Source: Acidobacteriota bacterium
Lineage (GTDB): Bacteria > Acidobacteriota > Blastocatellia > Pyrinomonadales > Pyrinomonadaceae
Direction of reading: 5' to 3'
Length of the DNA: 64,000 nucleotides
Assembly (NCBI GenBank): GCA_020199775.1
Contig: JAIVJZ010000001.1
Coordinates: 186,001 to 250,000 of the forward strand
Under the pieces are notes generated by a model, which was given only the letters and a program-made list of their open reading frames with translations, ran no database searches and had not been told where the DNA came from. This document shows positions 16,637 to 25,664 of the stretch, one piece after another. Position numbers and translations under genes: made by a program. Each line of letters begins with the position of its first letter. The first letter of the stretch is position 1.

Positions 16637-17539
16637 GTGTCGTACCCTAAAATTTTAACCGTCGCCGGTCTGATCATCGCCGCGTGTCTCGCGGCGGCGG
16701 GGCAGGCGGGGCGGCGTCCCACGAACTCGCGCGAACGCGCCACGCAACTCAACATCGTCGCCATGCGTGAAGACGGATCGAACGCGCCCATCACCTCTAA
16801 GGACATCGCCCTCTACGACGACGGCATCGAGCAAAGCATCCAAAACCTGACGCCCGACACCGGCCCCGCGCGCATCGTCCTGCTCTTCGACAACTCGCTC
16901 TCGCTGCGCACAGACATTCCGAAACTGGCGAGCGTGGCGCGCGAGTTCGCTTACGAGATTTACGACGGCGACCAGTTGCTCATCGCGGGCTTCGACGAAC
17001 GCGCTGAACAACTCTCGGCCGACTGGACGGACAAGACGAAGGACGTGGAAGCGGCCGTCGCGCTGCTCAGAAAGAAGGGCGACCCGCACCTGTTCGACGC
17101 GATCAACGACGTGATCGAAGTGGCCTTGCGCCCGCTCACCGGCTCGAACCGCAAGCGCGTGATCGTGCTCGTCGGCGACGGCCTCGACCGCGGCAGCAAC
17201 ACGAAGTTCAAAGACCTCCTTTACGAACTGCAAAAGTCAGACATCACCGTCTACGCGCTGCGCATCCCCGACCGCACGGGCGGCGCGCACCGTCGCGATC
17301 AACCGAAGCCCACGCAGGTCGTGCAACAACTCGTCGAAGGCACGGGCGGGCGCGTCCTGCCGCTCGACAAACCGGCCGAGTCCGCCAAGATCATCTGCGA
17401 CGAACTGCGCAAGAATCGCTACCTGCTCTCGTACGCGCCGACCGCGCTCCCCTATTCCGAAGCGCGCCGCCTGCTCATCGTCGGCAACCCCGGCATCAGC
17501 CTCCGCTACAAGTCGGCGCAGCCGCCCAATCATCAGTAA
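16637..17539 (+). CDS. Secreted VWA-domain protein, copy 3 (short)
   Basis: The 300-residue protein has a hydrophobic N-terminus (ILTVAGLIIAACLAAAGQA) and then almost directly the VWFA-related beta segment (SKDIALYDDGIEQSI). A VWA domain follows with MIDAS motif DNSLS near residue 85, VIVLVGDGLDRGS, and the family end NRYLLSYAP. It lacks the long Pro/Gln linker of the other copies. The GTG at 16637 has GAGG about 9 nt upstream. It follows the zinc-ribbon gene by 30 nt and may be cotranscribed. The cysteine in IIAAC could be a lipobox, though the surrounding residues are not ideal. Confidence 0.82.
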   Translation: MSYPKILTVAGLIIAACLAAAGQAGRRPTNSRERATQLNIVAMREDGSNAPITSKDIALYDDGIEQSIQNLTPDTGPARIVLLFDNSLSLRTDIPKLASVAREFAYEIYDGDQLLIAGFDERAEQLSADWTDKTKDVEAAVALLRKKGDPHLFDAINDVIEVALRPLTGSNRKRVIVLVGDGLDRGSNTKFKDLLYELQKSDITVYALRIPDRTGGAHRRDQPKPTQVVQQLVEGTGGRVLPLDKPAESAKIICDELRKNRYLLSYAPTALPYSEARRLLIVGNPGISLRYKSAQPPNHQ

Positions 17540-17543
17540 AAGC

Positions 17544-17620
17544 CGTGAATCGTGAATCGTAAATCGTGAACAGAGAAAAACCCGTTTCTTCTGTTCACGA
17601 TTTACGATTCACGATTCACG
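17544..17620. repeat. Heptamer-armed palindrome, unit CGTGAAT, perfect 28-nt arms
   Basis: The left arm is CGTGAAT CGTGAAT CGTAAAT CGTGAAC and the right arm is GTTCACG ATTTACG ATTCACG ATTCACG. All 28 positions are complementary, including the variant third unit. The core is AGAGAAA...TTTCT. It sits between convergent genes, and the stop codon of the small minus-strand gene lies in it. Confidence 0.92.
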
Positions 17621-17798
17621 ATTTCTTTGAGTAGAAATAAAACATCACGGCGATGACGATGAGGAGGATGACTTCGAGGAGGGCGAAGTATGACGGGTCG
17701 AAGCCTTCGGCCTCGTCGCGGGCGTGTTGATAGACGACGAACGTGCCGAAGATGACGGCGGTGGCGAGCCAGATGATTTGACGTTTCGTGTCCCACAC
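17616..17798 (-). CDS. Small two-helix membrane protein
   Basis: The 60-residue protein has two predicted transmembrane helices (IIWLATAVIFGTFVVYQ and ALLEVILLIVIAVMFYFY) joined by a short acidic loop and ends KKS. It is not recognised as a named family. Its length, hydrophobic pattern and position behind the aminotransferase gene on the same strand support it as a real gene, although a strong palindrome (17813-17847) separates the two. The GTG start has no clear Shine-Dalgarno. Its stop codon falls inside the heptamer palindrome, so the final residues may be repeat-derived. Confidence 0.55.
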   Translation of the reverse strand: MWDTKRQIIWLATAVIFGTFVVYQHARDEAEGFDPSYFALLEVILLIVIAVMFYFYSKKS

Positions 17799-17812
17799 GC
17801 GGGGTGTCCCCG

Positions 17813-17847
17813 GCCGGAGGCCGCCGGAGTTTTAGGCGGCCTCCGGC
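17813..17847. terminator. Perfect 13-nt inverted repeat after the aminotransferase gene
   Basis: GCCGGAGGCCGCC and GGCGGCCTCCGGC flank a 9-nt loop just past the aminotransferase stop. There is no clear U-run on the minus strand, so it may stabilise the mRNA end rather than act as a classic intrinsic terminator. Confidence 0.55.
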
Positions 17848-17857
17848 GTTCGGCAGT

Positions 17858-19060
17858 TTAAGCGCGAAGTTTTTGGAGACGTTCGGCGGTGGCGCGGAGC
17901 GTCTCGTCTTTTTTGCAGAAACAGAAGCGCACCTGCTGCGCGCCGTCGGCGCCGGCGTCGCTGTAGAAGGACGAGCCGGGCACACAGGCGACGCCCACTT
18001 GCTCAATCAGGTGGCGCGTGAATTCGACATCGTTCGCGAAGCCGAACGCCGAGATGTCGGTCATCACGTAGTACGCGCCGTCGGGGCGGAAGACGCGGAA
18101 CCCGGCCTCTTCGAGTATCGGCAGGAGCAGGTCGCGGCGCGCGATGTAGTCCGTCTGCAAGCGCTCGTAATATGCGGGCGGCAGGCGCAGAGCCATCGCC
18201 CCGGCGGCTTGCAGCGGGGCGGCCGCGCCGACCGTGAGGAAGTCGTGGACTTTGCGGATCGCGGAGGTGATCGCGGGCGGCGCGATGCAGTAGCCGACGC
18301 GCCAGCCCGTCACCGAGTAGGTCTTCGACATCGAGTTGACGATGACGGTGCGCTCGCGCATCCCTTCGATTTGCGCCATCGAGACGTGCTTCGTCTCCGC
18401 GCCGCCGTCGCGCGGGTAGAGGATGTGCTCGTAGATTTCGTCCGTGAAGCAGAGCGCGTCGTGTTCGCGGCAGAGCGCGGCGATGAATTCGAGCTCTGCG
18501 CGGGTGAAGACTTTGCCGGTCGGGTTGTTCGGGTTGCAGATGATGATCGCTTTGGTGCGCTCGTTGAAGGCGCTGCGGAGTTCGTCGCGGTCAAACGTCC
18601 AGTCGGGGGCGCGTAAGGGGACGTAGCGCGGGCGCGCGTCGGAGAGGATGGCGTCGGGCGCGTAGTTTTCGTAGAACGGCTCGAAGATGACGACCTCTTC
18701 GCCGGGATCGACGGTCGCCATCATCGCCGCGATCATGCCTTCGGTCGAACCGCAGGTGACGGTCAGTTCCGTCTCCGGGTCAATGTCGAGTCCGAGATAC
18801 CACTTCGTCTTCTCCGCAATCGCCTCGCGGAAATCACGCGCGCCCCACGTGATCGCATACTGGTTAACGTCGGCGTCGATGGCGCGCATCGCCGCCTCTT
18901 TAATCTCGGCGGGGGCGGGAAAATCAGGGAAGCCCTGCGAGAGATTGACCGCGCCGTGCTTGATCGCCTCGCGCGTCATCTCGCGAATGACGGACTCGGT
19001 AAAGCGGCTCGCCTTCTGCGAGACGTGGCGGCGTGGTGTTGTGGCGGCTGGTCTGGTCAT
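17858..19060 (-). CDS. Class I/II PLP-dependent aminotransferase
   Basis: The 400-residue fold-type I aminotransferase has NLSQGFPDFPAP and YAITWGARDFREAIA near the N-terminus, NPNNPTGKVFT for cofactor contacts, and DEIYEHI. The PLP-binding lysine lies in SMSKTYSVTGWRVGY. These features are closest to the kynurenine/methionine/glutamine transaminase group (KAT, YbdL, MtnE-like). The precise amino donor is not decidable from sequence. It starts at 19060 in a divergent pair with the membrane gene at 19325. The alternative start MTREAIKHG lies too deep in the domain. Confidence 0.88.
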   Translation of the reverse strand: MTRPAATTPRRHVSQKASRFTESVIREMTREAIKHGAVNLSQGFPDFPAPAEIKEAAMRAIDADVNQYAITWGARDFREAIAEKTKWYLGLDIDPETELTVTCGSTEGMIAAMMATVDPGEEVVIFEPFYENYAPDAILSDARPRYVPLRAPDWTFDRDELRSAFNERTKAIIICNPNNPTGKVFTRAELEFIAALCREHDALCFTDEIYEHILYPRDGGAETKHVSMAQIEGMRERTVIVNSMSKTYSVTGWRVGYCIAPPAITSAIRKVHDFLTVGAAAPLQAAGAMALRLPPAYYERLQTDYIARRDLLLPILEEAGFRVFRPDGAYYVMTDISAFGFANDVEFTRHLIEQVGVACVPGSSFYSDAGADGAQQVRFCFCKKDETLRATAERLQKLRA

Positions 19061-19324
19061 GTAAATTGGACTCGCGCGAGTGAGACTGGAAATAGCTTAA
19101 CTGAAGGCGCGATGCTCGCACAAAAGGCGGCCTTCAGGCAAACCCGGAATTTACGATGAGAGAAGAGAGCACAGACAACAAATGCCCGATGGGCAGCCGC
19201 CCGTGGCTGGCGACTTTTTTGGCACTCTCGTTTTTGCTGGTTGTGGTGGCGAAGAAGTTAGGTTTATTTTAGCGGGCGGCGATTCGAAAGTTCTTCCACT
19301 CCCCTTCGAGAGGTACAAACCCCC

Positions 19325-19813
19325 ATGCTTCTACGCGTCCTGCGCTTCGTGCGCCTGCCTTTAGTCCTGCTCGTCATCTGGACGATTGCACGCTTCTCCC
19401 TCGCCCTCGCGGGCGTGCCTTACGCGCCGCGCGGCAACGCGATGTTCTCCGTCGTCGCCATGACGATCATCTGCGCGCTCATCTACGGCGCGATGTCGAA
19501 CCGCGTCGGCAACTTCAACTGGGTGGGCACGATCCTCGTCGGCGTCGTGATCGGCCTGTTCGCGCAGATACTGATCTTCACGGCCACGCTCGTCAGCTAC
19601 GCCGCGAACCTCGATACGTACTTCACGCATTGGGACGCGCTGAACATCCCCGAAGGGACGACCATGCCGATGGCGCGGGCGATGACGGCGCGCGCGGGCG
19701 GGCTGCTGGCGGGGCCGATCATGGGGACTATCATCGCGCTCATCGGCCGCGCGGTGTTCGGCAAACTCGCGCCGCGCTGCGACGACGCGGGCGACGGCGC
19801 GCGTCCGTCTTAG
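19325..19813 (+). CDS. Four-helix membrane protein, unrecognised
   Basis: The 162-residue protein has hydrophobic segments at about 8-30, 40-60, 66-92 and 122-145 and a polar C-terminus. Conserved-looking loops are SNRVGNFNWVG and PEGTTMPMARAM. I do not recognise the family. Codon use matches neighbours and GAGAGG lies 11 nt before the ATG. It stands alone between a divergent aminotransferase gene and a convergent TPR-protein gene. Function is not assigned. Confidence 0.65.
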   Translation: MLLRVLRFVRLPLVLLVIWTIARFSLALAGVPYAPRGNAMFSVVAMTIICALIYGAMSNRVGNFNWVGTILVGVVIGLFAQILIFTATLVSYAANLDTYFTHWDALNIPEGTTMPMARAMTARAGGLLAGPIMGTIIALIGRAVFGKLAPRCDDAGDGARPS

Positions 19814-19842
19814 TCAAGGCTCTGTCCTGTTCGGCGCGCGGC

Positions 19843-20880
19843 CTAGTCCTGTTCGGCGGCCTGTTTGCGTAGTTGTTCGATGACCGACTCGATGGCGGGC
19901 GCGAGTTTGCCGTTCGGGGCGAGCGCGAGATATTTCTCGTAGGCCGCGACGGCTTCCTCGTACTTCTCCAGACGCTCGTAAACTCTGCCGAGCAATTCAT
20001 AGAGGACGGGTTCGGTGTCGGCCAGTTGCGCGACGGCTTTCAGGTATGCCGCCGCCGCTTGCTCGTACTTGCCCTCTTCTTCGTAGATGATGCCGAGGCC
20101 GGTGTGCGCTTCGGGCTGGAAGCCGCGCGCCTCCCGGATGGCGCGGCCGTAGGCTTCGACGGCCTCCGCGTTTTGCGCCGACGCGCGCAGGATGCGCCCT
20201 TCAACCGCGGACGCTTCCGCCAAGCCGGGGCGATCTTTTCGCGCTTCCTCAACCTCGTCGAGCGCGCCTTCGTAATCATTCAAATCGAGCAGCACGCGCG
20301 CCAGCCCGACGTGCGCGGCGGCGTAACGTGGGCGCAAGGTAAGGGCGCGGCGATAAAGCTCCGCGGCCTCGCGGCGCGCGTCGTCGTTCGCGGCGCGCTC
20401 GCGTGCCTCTTCGGCCTGCTGAAAGGCGAGTTCGGCCTCGTCCGTGGTGCGCGTGAGCTTGAGTAGAAGCGCGCCGCGCTGCGCGGGCAAGAGCGACAGC
20501 GTGCGTTCCCCGAAGCCCGCGGCTCGCACGCGCAGGCTGTGGCGGCCGGGCGAAACTCTCGTGATCTCGAATTGCCCTGAGTCGTCCGTCACGCCGCGCC
20601 GCACTTCGTCCAGCCAGACGACGGCCTTCGGCTCGGTTGTCAACGTGATCGACTTCGATGCGGCGGCGGTAGGAGTCCTGACTTTAGCCGGCACCGCCGC
20701 GGCGGCGGTTGTTTTGCTCGCGCGTGGCGACGGCTTCTTTCTTTGAGCATGCGTGTCAGGCGAGGCGACACCGGCGACGAGGGCGACGGCGAAGATCGCG
20801 AAAGAGAGGAGTTGAGAAGGTAAGAAGTTGAGCGTTGAATCCGGCCGCCGTCCCAACTCTTCTTTCGTCGTCGCTTTCAT
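19843..20880 (-). CDS. TPR-repeat protein with N-terminal carboxypeptidase-regulatory-like domain
   Basis: The 345-residue protein has a signal peptide (LLSFAIFAVALVAGV then DTHAQ) and an Ala/Thr/Lys-rich linker. A beta-sandwich segment of PEGA/carboxypeptidase-regulatory type follows (VWLDEVRRGVTDDSGQFEIT, about 90-140). At least four tetratricopeptide repeats come after it, for example AAHVGLARVLLDLNDYEGAL and EAHTGLGIIYEEEGKYEQAA. It is probably a periplasmic scaffold. ATG 20880 has a strong GAGGGAGG Shine-Dalgarno 5 nt upstream, so the ORF start at 20895 is rejected. It follows the Slt70-like gene by 30 nt, indicating one operon. Confidence 0.8.
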   Translation of the reverse strand: MKATTKEELGRRPDSTLNFLPSQLLSFAIFAVALVAGVASPDTHAQRKKPSPRASKTTAAAAVPAKVRTPTAAASKSITLTTEPKAVVWLDEVRRGVTDDSGQFEITRVSPGRHSLRVRAAGFGERTLSLLPAQRGALLLKLTRTTDEAELAFQQAEEARERAANDDARREAAELYRRALTLRPRYAAAHVGLARVLLDLNDYEGALDEVEEARKDRPGLAEASAVEGRILRASAQNAEAVEAYGRAIREARGFQPEAHTGLGIIYEEEGKYEQAAAAYLKAVAQLADTEPVLYELLGRVYERLEKYEEAVAAYEKYLALAPNGKLAPAIESVIEQLRKQAAEQD

Positions 20881-20910
20881 CCCAACCTCCCTCAACTTCC
20901 CACGCCGGGC

Positions 20911-23313
20911 TTATTGTTCCTCTCTCAACTCTTCTTCGTCGGGCGGCACGGCGCGGCGGGGGCGCACCGTGCCGTTTGCGGGTTGCGTCGCGGCGTCGGG
21001 TGCGTTCGACGGGAGCAGGGCGGGTCGCGCGGCGCGCGCGCCGACTTCCGCGCGAAAGCGTCCCGCCTCGTCGTAGAGCCGTTTGTATTGCAGCGTGTTT
21101 CTGACGACGCCCTGCACGTAGCCGCGCGTCTCGCGGAAGGGCACGGCCTCCGCCCATTCGTCCATCTCGGCGGGGAGTTCCGCGCGCCAGCGCACGGCGC
21201 GTCCCGGCCCGGCGTTGTAAGCGGCGGCGACGTACTCGATGCGCCCGAACGTGTTGAGTTGATCGCGCAGGTAGCCCGTCCCGATCTGGATGTTGAGTTG
21301 CGGGTCGGAGAGCAGCGTGTCGCGCGTGATGGTGCGCGTGATGCCGTACTTGCGCGCGGTGCGCTGCGCCGTGTCGAGCAAGAGTTGCATGAGGCCGTAG
21401 GCGTTCGCGTGAGACGAGGCGCGCGGGTCGAAGACGGACTCCTGCCGGATCAACCCGGCGATGCGGTAAGGATCGATGCTGCGCGCGCGCGCCTCGCGCG
21501 TGATCACGTCCCAGTAGGCGAGCGGGTAGAACACGTCCCATTCGTCGCGCGTGAGTTCCTCCGGCTTCATCTGCGAATAATCGGGATAACTTTTTTGCAG
21601 CGCGAGGAATGCCAGCAGGTTCTGTTGGCGCGTGCGATAGATGCGCGCCTTCGCCAGATTCAGGCGCGGGCTGCGCGGCGCGGACTCCAAAACTTTATTC
21701 ACTTCGTCCAGCGCGTACTCGTCGAGGCCGACGACGTTCAACTGGTCGGCCTTCGCGAGCGGCTCGTTCGCCTCCGCCGTGGCGGTCTCTTCGGCCGATG
21801 CGACTGTGCCGAGGTTGACGACGGCGCGCGCGATTTGCGAGTCGGGCGCGAAGTCGGACGCCCCTGCGTTCGGGTTCGTGCGCTTCAACGCGTCGAGACG
21901 CTGGCGGGCTAAGTCGCCGTACCAGTTGGCGTCGTAGCGTTGCAGCATCGCCTCGTAGAGGGCGCGCGCGTCCGCGAGTTTCCCGGCGCGTTCGGCGTCG
22001 CGCGCCGCCCAGTAGCCCGCGCGCCCGCGGTTGTCCGTGTTGCGGTCGGCGTAGAGCGCGAGGTGTTCGAGCAGGAGGCGCGCGCTCTCGGCGTAGTTCT
22101 TCGACTCGTGCGCCGCCCACGCGAGTTCAAATTGCGCCTGCGCCACTTCGGTCGCGCCCGGGTAGGCGGCCACCGCCGCGCGGAAAAAGTTTGCGGCCTC
22201 GAACGTGTTCTTCGCGTCGCGCGCGACCTGCCCGGCGGCGGCGAGCGCGCGGCGCGTGTGGGTGTGTTCGGGGAAGGCGCGGCGCATCTCGCCGTGGACG
22301 GTGCGCGCCGCCTCCCACTGGCGCGACTTCGCGTGCGCCTGCACCAGATAGTAGAGGGCTTCGACGCGCGCCTCACCGGCCGACGTGGGGACGGCGTTCA
22401 AGGCCGTGACGGCTTCGGGCAAACGACCCGTCCCGGCGTTGAAGGCGGCGACGCCGCGACGCAACTGCGAGGGCGTGTCGGCGGTAGAGGGGTAGCGCGA
22501 GAAGGCTTCGCCGAAAGCGGCGGCGGCTTCGCCGTAACGCTTCGCGTCGTAAAGTTTGTTGGCGCGCGTCGTCGCTTCGGCAGCGGAGGCGGGCGCGAGG
22601 GGCGAACCGAGACGCGTGAGCGCGCTCGCGGCTTCGGCCGCTTCCGCCGAAGCGGGCGCGTGGAAGTAGATGCGGCGGTAGGCGGCGAGCGCGCGGGTCG
22701 TGTCGCCCGCCTGTTCGAGGGCTTTGGCCGTCAGCATGAGCGCGCTCGCGTCGTCGGCCTCCGACAGACTCTTGACGAGCAGGGGCACGGCCGCCGCTTG
22801 ATTGTCTTGCAGGGCGAGTTCGGCGTTACGCAAAGTCGCTTCGCGCGCGCGCAGAGATTTCGGATAGTCGCGCGCGAGTTGTTCGTAGGCGGCGCGGGCT
22901 TCGGTGCGTCGTCCCAGTTTGGCGAGCGCGTCGGCGCGAAGCAGGAGCGCGTAGTCGCCGAGCGCGGAATGCTCGCGGAAGGCGTTCGAGTCGAGCAGCG
23001 AGGCCGCGCCCGCCGGATCGCTCGCGGCGAGTTTGACGCGCGCTCGCAGTAGCCGCGCGAGCGCGCCCGCCGTCGTGTTCGCATACTGCGTCTCGATAGA
23101 CGCGACCGCGCCCTCGGCTGGCAGTGTGATAGGCGGGGCGGCGTGCGTCAGCCCGCGCAGGCGTTCGACGGCCTCCGCCTCGCCCGCCCTGTGCTGCTGC
23201 TGCGGCGCGCCGCAACTCGCGCTCGCGAACGGCAGGAGCAATGCCGCCGAGACGGCGACGACGGAGATGACGGACACGAAGACGACTTGATAGCGGCGAT
23301 AAACTTTTCTCAA
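20911..23313 (-). CDS. Slt70-like soluble lytic transglycosylase with alpha-helical repeat region
   Basis: The 800-residue protein begins with a hydrophobic signal (VVFVSVISVVAVSAALLLPF) followed by SASC, a possible lipobox. About 550 residues of TPR-like helical repeats follow, as in the superhelical part of Slt70. The SLT domain lies at about 630-760 with catalytic glutamate in GLIRQESVFDPRASSHANAY, the motif GLMQLLLDTAQ and AAYNAGPGRAVRWR. The C-terminal tail is Pro/Arg-rich. It would degrade glycan strands in the periplasm. The TTG at 23313 has GGGGAG 10 nt upstream. It is the first gene of a pair with the TPR protein. Confidence 0.88.
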   Translation of the reverse strand: MRKVYRRYQVVFVSVISVVAVSAALLLPFASASCGAPQQQHRAGEAEAVERLRGLTHAAPPITLPAEGAVASIETQYANTTAGALARLLRARVKLAASDPAGAASLLDSNAFREHSALGDYALLLRADALAKLGRRTEARAAYEQLARDYPKSLRAREATLRNAELALQDNQAAAVPLLVKSLSEADDASALMLTAKALEQAGDTTRALAAYRRIYFHAPASAEAAEAASALTRLGSPLAPASAAEATTRANKLYDAKRYGEAAAAFGEAFSRYPSTADTPSQLRRGVAAFNAGTGRLPEAVTALNAVPTSAGEARVEALYYLVQAHAKSRQWEAARTVHGEMRRAFPEHTHTRRALAAAGQVARDAKNTFEAANFFRAAVAAYPGATEVAQAQFELAWAAHESKNYAESARLLLEHLALYADRNTDNRGRAGYWAARDAERAGKLADARALYEAMLQRYDANWYGDLARQRLDALKRTNPNAGASDFAPDSQIARAVVNLGTVASAEETATAEANEPLAKADQLNVVGLDEYALDEVNKVLESAPRSPRLNLAKARIYRTRQQNLLAFLALQKSYPDYSQMKPEELTRDEWDVFYPLAYWDVITREARARSIDPYRIAGLIRQESVFDPRASSHANAYGLMQLLLDTAQRTARKYGITRTITRDTLLSDPQLNIQIGTGYLRDQLNTFGRIEYVAAAYNAGPGRAVRWRAELPAEMDEWAEAVPFRETRGYVQGVVRNTLQYKRLYDEAGRFRAEVGARAARPALLPSNAPDAATQPANGTVRPRRAVPPDEEELREEQ

Positions 23314-23514
23314 AACTTTTACACTCCCCGCGCGAGACGAATCACTCGCGTTTGATATGGACGCGTGAAACTTAAACTAACTTGCCGTGGCGGGGAGATC
23401 AAGTTGAACCCGGAACAACTCGCGCGGCGGCGCGTGCGACTCGACTAGGATGCGCCGTGCGATAAAGGTCGTTCGCCCGTCGCGGAAAAACGGCGTCCGG
23501 GGGAAGTTAGAAGC

Positions 23515-23735
23515 AGTTTGAACGAGTCCCGACAGGGACGATTGATAATAGCCCGGCGATTTATCGCCGTGGATCGTGAACATGTCTTTAACATGAAGTC
23601 CCGTAGGGACGATTGAATGTGCTCACGATTCAATCGTCCCTACGGGACTCAAACATTATTCTTCAACTGATACCCGGCACTAAAGTGCCGGGCTATTCTC
23701 ACTTGTCCCTGTCGGGACAGGGAACAAGGTTACCG
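23515..23735. repeat. GTCCCGTAGGGAC-type palindrome cluster
   Basis: Nested and tandem palindromes are present. AGTCCCGTAGGGACGATTGA and its complement (23597-23648) have 22-nt perfect arms. There are also CCCGGCACTAAAGTGCCGGG (about 23673-23692), a TCCCTGTCGGGACAGGGA block, and a diverged copy with GTCCCGACAGGGACGATTGA near 23525 followed by AATAGCCCGGCGATTTATCG. It looks like two diverged copies of a dispersed palindromic repeat in opposite arrangement. Confidence 0.8.
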
Positions 23736-23750
23736 TTCAAACAGCTTCTT

Positions 23751-23822
23751 AGAAGATGAAAAAGCCAAAGAGAAGGCCGGAAGCATAATGCCCCGGCCCT
23801 CTCTCTACCTTTTAACTTTCGC
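23751..23822. repeat. Terminator-like palindrome downstream of the GAF gene
   Basis: GAGAAGGCCGG and CCGGCCCTCTC pair around a short loop, flanked by AAAGCCAAAGAG and CTACCTTTTAACTTT tracts. It is likely the 3' end of the GAF-protein transcript. Confidence 0.6.
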
Positions 23823-23828
23823 CTTCTC

Positions 23829-25268
23829 TTACGCGGCCAAGCTCGCGCCGGGGTAGTCGCCGCCGAGTTTGGCGGGGTTGCCTTCGGCGAGCGTGTTGAC
23901 GAGTTCGTGGTGGAAATAGTCGTAGCGCGAGGAGACGTTCGGCGCGACGCGCTTGTCGTACATCTGGCGCGAGCGGTCGATCTCTTCGCGCAGGCGTTCG
24001 TAGAGGTTGCCCTGTTCGCGCCCGTCGCGCACCTTCTGCTCGTTGTAGAGTTTGATCTCGGAGACGAGGAGGCGGGCGAAGCGGCGCGCGTCGTTGTGGT
24101 AGCGGCGTTCGTCTTCGCTGACTTCGACGGGCAACTCAGCGTCCGCGCTCGAACGGCGCGAACTGCCGCCGAGCGGCGCGACGGGTGGGGCGCTCGTCGC
24201 CCCCGTTGCTTCGGCGGTCACGAACGATGGCGTCACGCGCCCGTCGCCCGCGGGCATCTCGGGCGCGGCGGGCTGTCTGGCCTCCGCCGCGAAGGAGGGT
24301 TCGATGCCGCGTTCCTCGTAGGCTTGCGCGACGGGCGTGGGTTCGTGCGTCGCCACGAATGCGGGCGTCGGCGGCGGTGTCTGGAAATCGCGTATGGGTG
24401 AAGTTCCGCCTCCGGTTTCAGGGCGCGCGCCTGTTCCGGCAGCGGGCGACGAGGTCGGCTGTTGCGAGCCGCCCGCCGGGGGCGCGACGTGTTGTGTGCG
24501 TTCGACGGGGCGCGGCGCGGGACGTTTGAGCGCGAGCAACTCGACCGACATGCTCGTGACGCGCACGAGCGTTTCCAGTGCTTCGAGGTTGATGGCTTCG
24601 GGTTCGAGCCCCGCGCTGTCGGCGTAGAGCACGGCGACGCACTTGTCGCGGGCGACGAGCGGGATGGCGACCATGCGTTGCGGGGCTTCATCGCCGAGTT
24701 TGGAGATCAGTTGCGCGTCGTCGGCGTTCGTGCCGGGCGCGCCGCTCCAGGTGGAGCGCGAGTTGGCGGCGCGGCTGAGGAGCGTGTCGGCCGTGAGCGG
24801 GAGCGAGATTTCGCGCACCGAGTCGTCGCCGACCGTGCCTTCGAGCCCGCGCGCGCGCCAGCCCGTGGCGCGTTCGTTCTTGACGACGAAGAAGGCGAGA
24901 CGGGGCGTGAAGGCGGCGGCGCGGTTGACGAGCGTGTTGAGAATGTCGGCTTGCGAACGCTGGTTGTCGATGTCGTCGACGGCGGCTTTCAGGAGCGCGA
25001 TGTCGCTCGTGGCGCGCGCGCGCGCCGACGACTGCGCGGCTTCTTCCGTGCCCTTGCCGGTCGCGGCGCGCAGGTGCTCCGAGATCGAGATGGCGATGGG
25101 CGCGTCCGAAAGCGAGTCGTCGGAGAGGCGTTCGTTGAGGCGCGTGAACGCTTCGTTAACCTGACTCTGCAAGCGCGCGATCTCCTCTTGCTGCCCCTGC
25201 ACGCGCGCCTTGATATAGCTCTCCACTTCGGCGCGCAAACTCTGTTCCAAGTCTTCGCTTCCTGCCAC
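23829..25268 (-). CDS. GAF-domain protein with long disordered linker
   Basis: The 479-residue protein has an N-terminal coiled coil (about 5-50), a GAF-like domain at about 90-250 (LAFFVVKNERATGWRARGLE ... VAIPLVARDKCVAVLYADS), a Pro/Ala/Thr-rich linker of about 130 residues and a conserved C-terminal helical block (ARRFARLLVSEIKLYNEQK to the end). That tail resembles ends seen on acidobacterial proteins that combine sensor domains with gene regulation, but I cannot name it. It is cytoplasmic, with no signal sequence. The GTG start has AAGGAG upstream. It is divergent from the response-regulator gene. Confidence 0.72.
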   Translation of the reverse strand: MAGSEDLEQSLRAEVESYIKARVQGQQEEIARLQSQVNEAFTRLNERLSDDSLSDAPIAISISEHLRAATGKGTEEAAQSSARARATSDIALLKAAVDDIDNQRSQADILNTLVNRAAAFTPRLAFFVVKNERATGWRARGLEGTVGDDSVREISLPLTADTLLSRAANSRSTWSGAPGTNADDAQLISKLGDEAPQRMVAIPLVARDKCVAVLYADSAGLEPEAINLEALETLVRVTSMSVELLALKRPAPRPVERTQHVAPPAGGSQQPTSSPAAGTGARPETGGGTSPIRDFQTPPPTPAFVATHEPTPVAQAYEERGIEPSFAAEARQPAAPEMPAGDGRVTPSFVTAEATGATSAPPVAPLGGSSRRSSADAELPVEVSEDERRYHNDARRFARLLVSEIKLYNEQKVRDGREQGNLYERLREEIDRSRQMYDKRVAPNVSSRYDYFHHELVNTLAEGNPAKLGGDYPGASLAA

Positions 25269-25664
25269 CTGTGACTCTCCTTCTGTGCTCGTGTTGCTGG
25301 TAGTGCGGGCTAGCCCCGCCCGGTAGGTTGCGTTGGTCTGTCAGGTGTTTTTGACTGACCGGAGGCGCGCGCTTCAGGAGGGCGCTCCGCCTGTCAGGGA
25401 TTATGGCGGGCGCGCGCGCGCGGTGTCAAGCAACTCATGAGAAAGGCAAAAGTAAAAATCCCCACGGTAAAACTTAAACCGGAAGGCGCGCGTATCTTCT
25501 TTCGCGGCTTTCGCCCGTTCGCCCGCCCGCCCCTGCTTTTTAACGCCGATCTAATGTTTGACACCGCGGGCGCGGCTACGTTATAAGGGGCGCGCCGCTC
25601 GCTCAAAACTCTTTTGTTCCGCCGTGCAAAAGCATTTCATCAAACTACGAAAGGGCTGACGCGC
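25269..25664. other. Divergent promoter region
   Basis: About 396 nt between the GAF gene (-) and the response regulator (+). It contains a good sigma70 promoter at 25558-25587 and no convincing gene. Confidence 0.6.
25558..25587 (+). promoter_or_regulatory. Sigma70 promoter for the response regulator
   Basis: A perfect TTGACA (25558-25563), a 17-nt spacer and TTATAA (25581-25586). The start codon at 25665 lies about 75 nt downstream. Confidence 0.7.

Larger units (their letters stand above)
23314..23828. other. Repeat-filled intergenic region
   Basis: About 515 nt between two minus-strand genes with no convincing coding sequence. It holds the GTCCCGTAGGGAC palindrome cluster (23515-23735) and the terminator-like element at 23751-23822. 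Confidence 0.6.
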
